From contig NZ_CALIBH010000144.1 in the NCBI RefSeq assembly GCF_938045775.1, forward strand, positions 1 to 9,951: DNA of 9,951 nucleotides. Reading direction: 5' to 3'. Positions 6,358-9,951 of this stretch are shown in pieces (within the stretch, counting starts at the first letter, position 1; each line of letters starts with the position of its first letter). Both the position numbers and the translations under genes were made by a program. The stretch is from an uncultured Campylobacter sp. Its GTDB lineage: Bacteria > Campylobacterota > Campylobacteria > Campylobacterales > Campylobacteraceae. The notes beneath the pieces were generated by a model. It saw nothing but the letters and a program-made list of their open reading frames with translations, was not told the origin of the DNA and did no database searches.

Positions 6358-7764
6358 ATGGCAAAGACCAGAAAAGAACACGATTTCATCGGTGAATTAG
6401 AAATTTCCGACGATTTTTACTACGGTGTGCAGACATTTAGGGCACTAGAGAACTTCCATCTAAGCGGACGAGCGCTCAAAGACTATCCGTTTTTTATCAA
6501 AGCATTTGCACAAATCAAAAAAGCAGCTGCACTAGCCAATAAAGAGGTCGGAGTCCTAGACGCACAAAAAGCCGATGCGATTGCAAAAGCTTGCGATAGG
6601 CTCATCGCAGGAGAGTTCAGAGATCAATTCGTAGTCGATATGATCCAAGGTGGCGCCGGAACTTCGACGAATATGAATACCAACGAGGTCATTACCAATA
6701 TAGCTTTGGAGAGCATGGGGCATAAAAAGGGCGAATACCAATACCTCCATCCAAACGATCACACAAATTTGGGTCAAAGCACCAACGATACCTATCCTAG
6801 CTCGATCAAAGTCGCCGCTTACGCCAAGCTAACCGACTTATTAAAAGCTATGGAAAATTTGAAAAAAGAGCTTGAAGTTAAAGCCAAAGAATACAAAGAT
6901 GTCATCAAAATGGGAAGGACGGAGCTTGAGGACGCCGTTCCTACTACTCTTGGAAACACTTTCAATGCTTTTGCTACCTACATCAAAACCGATATCGCAC
7001 TTATCAAAGCTGCTAGAGAGTCGATGACTTACCTAAATATGGGCGCTACGGCGATTGGTACGGGCATCAACTGCCACCCTGATTACAAAAACGTAGTCGA
7101 GAAAAAACTGGGCGAGATCACCGGCGTTAAATTTAAAGCCGCAGAGGACTTCATCGCCGCCACACAAGACACTGCGGACTTCGTCCACGTTAGCGGCGCG
7201 TTAAAAACAGCAGCCGTCCGCCTAAGTAAAATCGCAAACGACCTACGTCTTATGAACTCCGGTCCTAGATGCGGTCTAGGCGAAATCGAGCTTCCTAAGA
7301 TGCAACCGGGCAGCTCCATCATGCCGGGCAAAGTAAACCCAGTCATCGCTGAGGTTGTAGGCGAGGCTTGCTATGAGGTAATCGGCAACGACGTTACGAT
7401 TATGCTTTGCTCCGAGCGCGGAGAATTCGAGCTTAATGCGTTTGAGCCTGGCATCGCATATGCGCTATTTAACTCGATCGTGCTTTTGGAAAATGCGATG
7501 AATACACTAGCTGAAAAAGCTATCAAACATCTAAAGGCAAACCCTGAAGCTTGCCTAAAATCGGTGTTAAATTCCGTCGGTATCGTTACGGCGTTTAATC
7601 CTTACATTGGCTACGAGAAATCCGCAAGTATCGCCAAAGAGGCACTTCAGACCGGAAAATCCGTCGGTGAAATCTGCCTAGAGCGCGGATATTTGAAAAA
7701 AGAGGAGATCGATAAGATCCTAGAGCCTAAATCTATGCTCAACCCACATATGAGCAAAAAATAG
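6358..7764 (+). CDS. aspA: Aspartate ammonia-lyase (aspartase)
   Basis: Converts L-aspartate to fumarate and ammonia in the cytoplasm; works as a homotetramer. The 468-residue length is normal for the family. Signatures of the aspartase/fumarase superfamily are all present: GAGTSTNMNTNEV at 99-111, HPNDHTNLGQSTND at 131-144, GRTELEDAVP at 186-195, and the flexible GSSIMPGKVNP loop at 318-328 whose first serine (319) corresponds to the catalytic base of characterised aspartases. Class II fumarase is the main alternative. Aspartase is preferred because of the overall sequence pattern and because dcuA follows, the standard aspA-dcuA pairing. The ATG at 6358 has AAAGGA 6 bases upstream. In Campylobacter and other Campylobacterota this enzyme lets aspartate serve as a carbon source and as a supply of fumarate for anaerobic respiration. 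A perfect inverted repeat lies 18 bases after the stop. Confidence 0.96.
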   Translation: MAKTRKEHDFIGELEISDDFYYGVQTFRALENFHLSGRALKDYPFFIKAFAQIKKAAALANKEVGVLDAQKADAIAKACDRLIAGEFRDQFVVDMIQGGAGTSTNMNTNEVITNIALESMGHKKGEYQYLHPNDHTNLGQSTNDTYPSSIKVAAYAKLTDLLKAMENLKKELEVKAKEYKDVIKMGRTELEDAVPTTLGNTFNAFATYIKTDIALIKAARESMTYLNMGATAIGTGINCHPDYKNVVEKKLGEITGVKFKAAEDFIAATQDTADFVHVSGALKTAAVRLSKIANDLRLMNSGPRCGLGEIELPKMQPGSSIMPGKVNPVIAEVVGEACYEVIGNDVTIMLCSERGEFELNAFEPGIAYALFNSIVLLENAMNTLAEKAIKHLKANPEACLKSVLNSVGIVTAFNPYIGYEKSASIAKEALQTGKSVGEICLERGYLKKEEIDKILEPKSMLNPHMSKK

Positions 7765-7782
7765 TTTCAAACTAGATGCGGC

Positions 7783-7821
7783 GCGGAATTTCGTCGGTTA
7801 ATTTAATAGGCGAAATTCCGC
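7783..7821 (+). terminator. Perfect 11-bp inverted repeat after aspA, possible terminator or processing hairpin
   Basis: GCGGAATTTCG (7783-7793) and CGAAATTCCGC (7811-7821) are exact reverse complements with a 17-base AT-rich loop. No T tract follows (AAAGTAG), so full intrinsic termination is doubtful. It may instead protect the aspA 3' end or lower read-through into dcuA. Confidence 0.5.
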
Positions 7822-7920
7822 AAAGTAGAATTCTAAATAGATAAAATTGATCGTGCAGAATTCCGTAGATGCAGAATTTCATCAAGTTAGATTTAGCTTC
7901 CGTGGAGTAAAATTCCACTT

Positions 7921-7945
7921 GCGAAATTTTAGGATAAAATTCCGC
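7921..7945 (+). repeat. Short tight hairpin upstream of dcuA
   Basis: GCGAAATTTTA (7921-7931) faces TAAAATTCCGC (7935-7945) across a 3-base loop, with one A-C mismatch in 11 pairs. It is built from the same GCGAAATT/AATTCCGC unit as the hairpin after aspA. A second small stem, GTGGA (7902-7906) with TCCAC (7914-7918), lies just before it. Confidence 0.5.
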
Positions 7946-8036
7946 ATAGAATTCCGACCACTGAATTATAAAGATAATTCGGATTTTACCTGCTGAAATC
8001 TTTAGAATTCTGCGCGCCGTTAAAAAAATTACTTTA

Positions 8037-8043
8037 TAAGGAG
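8037..8043 (+). promoter_or_regulatory. Strong ribosome binding site of dcuA
   Basis: TAAGGAG, the longest Shine-Dalgarno match in the window, sits 7 bases before the ATG at 8051 and supports that start. Confidence 0.8.
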
Positions 8044-8050
8044 TTTTGCA

Positions 8051-9538
8051 ATGGACATTTCATTGATATTGCAATTGATCGTACTCTTCGGTGCGATATT
8101 TTTGGGTGTTAGACTAGGTGGTATGGCTATAGGCTATGCAGGCGGTCTTGGCGTCGTCATTCTTACGTTGGGGCTTGGTCTAAAAGCGGGCAGTATACCA
8201 TGGGACGTCATTTTAATCATTATGTCTGTTATCGCCGCTATTACGGCTATGCAAGTAGCAGGAGGACTCGATTATTTGGTACAAATAGCCGAAGGAATAC
8301 TAAGAAAACACCCAAAATATATAAATTTCTTAGCTCCGATAGTTACATATTTGCTTACGGTATTTGCAGGGACGGGACATACGGCGTTTTCTATGATACC
8401 TGTCATTGCAGAGGTAGCAAAGACTCAAAATATTAAGCCTAGTGCACCTCTTAGTATAGCCGTCGTCGCTAGCCAGATAGCCATTACTGCTAGCCCCGTT
8501 TCAGCGGCGGTTGTATTTATGGCAGGCGAGCATGCTTTAGGCGGATTAGGCATTAGCTATCCATTATTGCTTGCTATTTGGATACCTACGACCTTTATCG
8601 GTTGTATGCTTACGGCTCTTGTTATAAATTTATTTTATAATCTCGATCTAAGTAGCGACCCAGAATATCAAAGAAGGCTTAAAGAGGGCTTGATAAAAGA
8701 GGTTAAAACGGAAGAAAATAAAGAACTTCCTGCAGGAGCCAAAAGATCGGTATTGATATTTTTGATCGGTGTTATCGCCGTCGTTTTATACGCTACGGCT
8801 ATTAGCAAAAATGTAGGCTGGATAAAACCAAGTTACGTGACAGGCTACGAAAAAATCTATGAAAGCAAAGATCCCGATAAATTTAACGAACTAGTCGCAA
8901 AAAACATAAAAGTCAAAACCGACTCAACTACCAATGTAAAATACGTAGAAAATACCGATAAACCTACTAAAGTATTAGTGCTAACTAGAGATAACGCCAT
9001 TATGAGTTTCATGTTAGTCATCGCTACTCTAATAACGGTAAGTTGTGGCGTCAAAGTCGATAAGCTATTTAATACCGCCACGTTTAAAAGTGGTATGACG
9101 GCGTGCGTATGCGTACTCGGCGTAGCGTGGCTAGGTGATACTTTTGTGGTAAATCATACCGATGCTATCAAAAATTTTGCTGGTGATTTTGTCAAAGACT
9201 ATCCATTTATGCTAGCTATAGCGTTATTTTTTGCGAGTATGCTTCTTTACTCTCAAGCCGCTACTGCAAAAGCGCTTATACCTACGGTTATTGCTGCGCT
9301 TGGACTAACTGCTACAAATAACGGAGACGCATATATCTTAGTCGCATCGTTCGCTGCAGTTTCCGCACTATTCGTGCTTCCTACGTATCCGACCTTACTT
9401 GGAGCTGTTCAGATGGATGATACCGGAACTACTAGGATAGGTAAATATATATTCAACCACTCCTTTTTCCTACCAGGTGTTTTAGCTATAGCGTTTTCAG
9501 TAGCGCTCGGCTTTCTAATAGCACCGATTTTATTGTAA
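8051..9538 (+). CDS. dcuA: Anaerobic C4-dicarboxylate transporter DcuA, with an enlarged periplasmic loop
   Basis: Inner-membrane antiporter that exchanges aspartate, fumarate or malate for succinate, feeding AspA and fumarate respiration. It matches DcuA rather than DcuB: ITAMQVAGGLDYLV at 64-77, FAGTGH at 105-110, QIAITASPVSAAVV at 142-155, GMTACVCVLGVAWLGDTFV at 348-366, LLYSQAATAKALIP at 398-411, and LPTYPTLLGAVQMDDTGTTRIGK at 443-465 (in part). The charged central loop at about 200-232 matches the cytoplasmic loop of E. coli DcuA. At 495 residues it is about 60 longer than E. coli DcuA (433). Most of the excess is a hydrophilic insert at roughly 261-311, after the next membrane helix, so it should face the periplasm. 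About 8 more residues occur near 418-427. The ATG at 8051 has TAAGGAG upstream. It probably shares some transcription with aspA but is separated from it by 286 bases with hairpins. Confidence 0.95.
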   Translation: MDISLILQLIVLFGAIFLGVRLGGMAIGYAGGLGVVILTLGLGLKAGSIPWDVILIIMSVIAAITAMQVAGGLDYLVQIAEGILRKHPKYINFLAPIVTYLLTVFAGTGHTAFSMIPVIAEVAKTQNIKPSAPLSIAVVASQIAITASPVSAAVVFMAGEHALGGLGISYPLLLAIWIPTTFIGCMLTALVINLFYNLDLSSDPEYQRRLKEGLIKEVKTEENKELPAGAKRSVLIFLIGVIAVVLYATAISKNVGWIKPSYVTGYEKIYESKDPDKFNELVAKNIKVKTDSTTNVKYVENTDKPTKVLVLTRDNAIMSFMLVIATLITVSCGVKVDKLFNTATFKSGMTACVCVLGVAWLGDTFVVNHTDAIKNFAGDFVKDYPFMLAIALFFASMLLYSQAATAKALIPTVIAALGLTATNNGDAYILVASFAAVSALFVLPTYPTLLGAVQMDDTGTTRIGKYIFNHSFFLPGVLAIAFSVALGFLIAPILL

Positions 9539-9543
9539 AATTT

Positions 9544-9566
9544 AGCCGAGACTCGCTCTCGGCTTT
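9544..9566 (+). terminator. Intrinsic terminator after dcuA
   Basis: AGCCGAGA (9544-9551) and TCTCGGCT (9557-9564) form a perfect 8-bp GC-rich stem with a 5-base loop, followed by TTATTAATT. It begins 5 bases after the dcuA stop codon. Confidence 0.8.
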
Positions 9567-9937
9567 ATTAATTCGCTTAAGACTTAAACACTAATATTGA
9601 AATTTACCTAAAAGCAATGACGCAAATATCCCATCCAGAGTATCTACTTAAACTTAAATTTTGTTGATAAGTAAAGTCTCGCATAGACCAAATTTTATCC
9701 CTCTTGTCACTCCAATATGGCTAAGGTCAAAATCTACTTATAAATTTAAAATTTAAATAAAATCTCGCAAATAAAATTTATGTAAAAAATTTAATTCTGA
9801 TAAAATTTTACGATTACAAAACTTATCGCATTTCGTATATAAATTTTAGATCCTTTATAATATAAGTATCTGAATAGTAAATTTAAATTTCAGCCAAAAA
9901 AACATATAATGTAAGAAATTTAAAACAAGGATAAAAT
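9567..9937. other. Gene-poor intergenic region before the right-edge gene
   Basis: About 370 AT-rich bases without a convincing complete gene. The minus strand is open from 9720 to a TAA at 9604 (38 codons), with an internal ATG at 9684 giving only 26 residues and no ribosome binding site; it may be a gene relic or chance. The right part contains two TATAAT boxes (9856-9861, 9905-9910) that read toward the edge gene. Confidence 0.5.
9905..9910 (+). promoter_or_regulatory. Probable -10 box for the right-edge gene
   Basis: TATAAT is placed 27 bases before the ATG at 9938, with a second TATAAT at 9856-9861 that could serve as an upstream start. Neither has a clear -35; the DNA before them is T/A-rich. 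AAGGA at 9927-9931 lies 6 bases before the ATG. Confidence 0.6.
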
Positions 9938-9951
9938 ATGAAAAATCTCAT
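9938..9951 (+). CDS. Start of an unidentified gene running off the right edge
   Basis: ATG at 9938 with AAGGA 6 bases upstream and a -10 box before that. Only MKNL and two bases of the fifth codon are visible. The start would suit a signal peptide, but the product cannot be identified. Confidence 0.65.

Larger units (their letters stand above)
7783..8010. repeat. Cluster of imperfect GAATTCCG-like repeats between aspA and dcuA
   Basis: Thirteen AATT cores lie in about 228 bases, many as GAATTC, GAATTTC or AAATTCCGC, often flanked by GC/CG. GAATTC itself occurs four times (7828, 7858, 7949, 8005). Some copies pair into hairpins (7783-7821 and 7921-7945). The units are not a strict tandem array; spacing varies from about 11 to 36 bases. 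No gene is visible here. Confidence 0.6.

Noticed and set aside
6358..7764. Class II fumarase
   Set aside because: The superfamily motifs are shared, but the sequence pattern and the following dcuA support aspartase.
7783..8010. CRISPR array
   Set aside because: The repeats are short, imperfect and irregularly spaced, with no constant-length spacers and no cas genes.
8051..9538. DcuB rather than DcuA
   Set aside because: Blocks such as AMQVAGGLDYLV, LLYSQAATAKAL and PTLLGAVQMDDTGTTRIG agree with recalled DcuA and differ from DcuB at the same places.

Overview
The window looks like chromosomal DNA from a Campylobacter, probably one of the GC-richer oral-type species (C. gracilis, C. showae, C. 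rectus or C. curvus are candidates; the species cannot be fixed by eye). The reasons are an aspA-dcuA pair, a PEB4-type periplasmic prolyl isomerase, AT-rich intergenic DNA full of AAATTT/AAATTTTA words, AAGGA ribosome binding sites, and promoters with a clear TATAAT but usually no good -35 box.

Layout. Positions 1-640 (minus strand) hold the first 213 codons of a very AT-rich gene that runs off the left edge. I read it as a MutH/Sau3AI-family endonuclease with the full D-x6-E-x-K catalytic set. It overlaps the end of valS (minus, 630-3257) by 11 bases, so the two probably share a transcript. A divergent intergenic region (3258-3490) carries a near-perfect extended -10 promoter for a MetQ-like periplasmic binding protein (3491-4267). 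Then come a hairpin terminator, a PEB4/PpiC-like periplasmic chaperone-isomerase (4383-5207), a long interrupted hairpin, and a DedA-family membrane protein (start corrected to 5443, end 6042).

After 315 bases of AT-rich DNA come aspA (aspartate ammonia-lyase, 6358-7764) and dcuA (C4-dicarboxylate antiporter, 8051-9538). They are separated by 286 bases packed with imperfect GAATTCCG-like repeats and hairpins. A strong terminator follows dcuA. About 370 bases of gene-poor DNA lead to a promoter and the first codons of another gene at the right edge.

How the genes work together. AspA and DcuA form a known module: aspartate is taken up in exchange for succinate or fumarate, deaminated to fumarate, and used for fumarate respiration or catabolism. 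MetQ, the prolyl isomerase and DedA are envelope functions (solute capture, outer-membrane protein folding, lipid-carrier recycling) but appear to be separate transcription units. The endonuclease is the accessory element. Its low GC next to GC-rich valS, and its family, point to an acquired restriction system whose methyltransferase, if present, lies to the left of the window. No tRNA, rRNA, CRISPR array or insertion sequence was seen.
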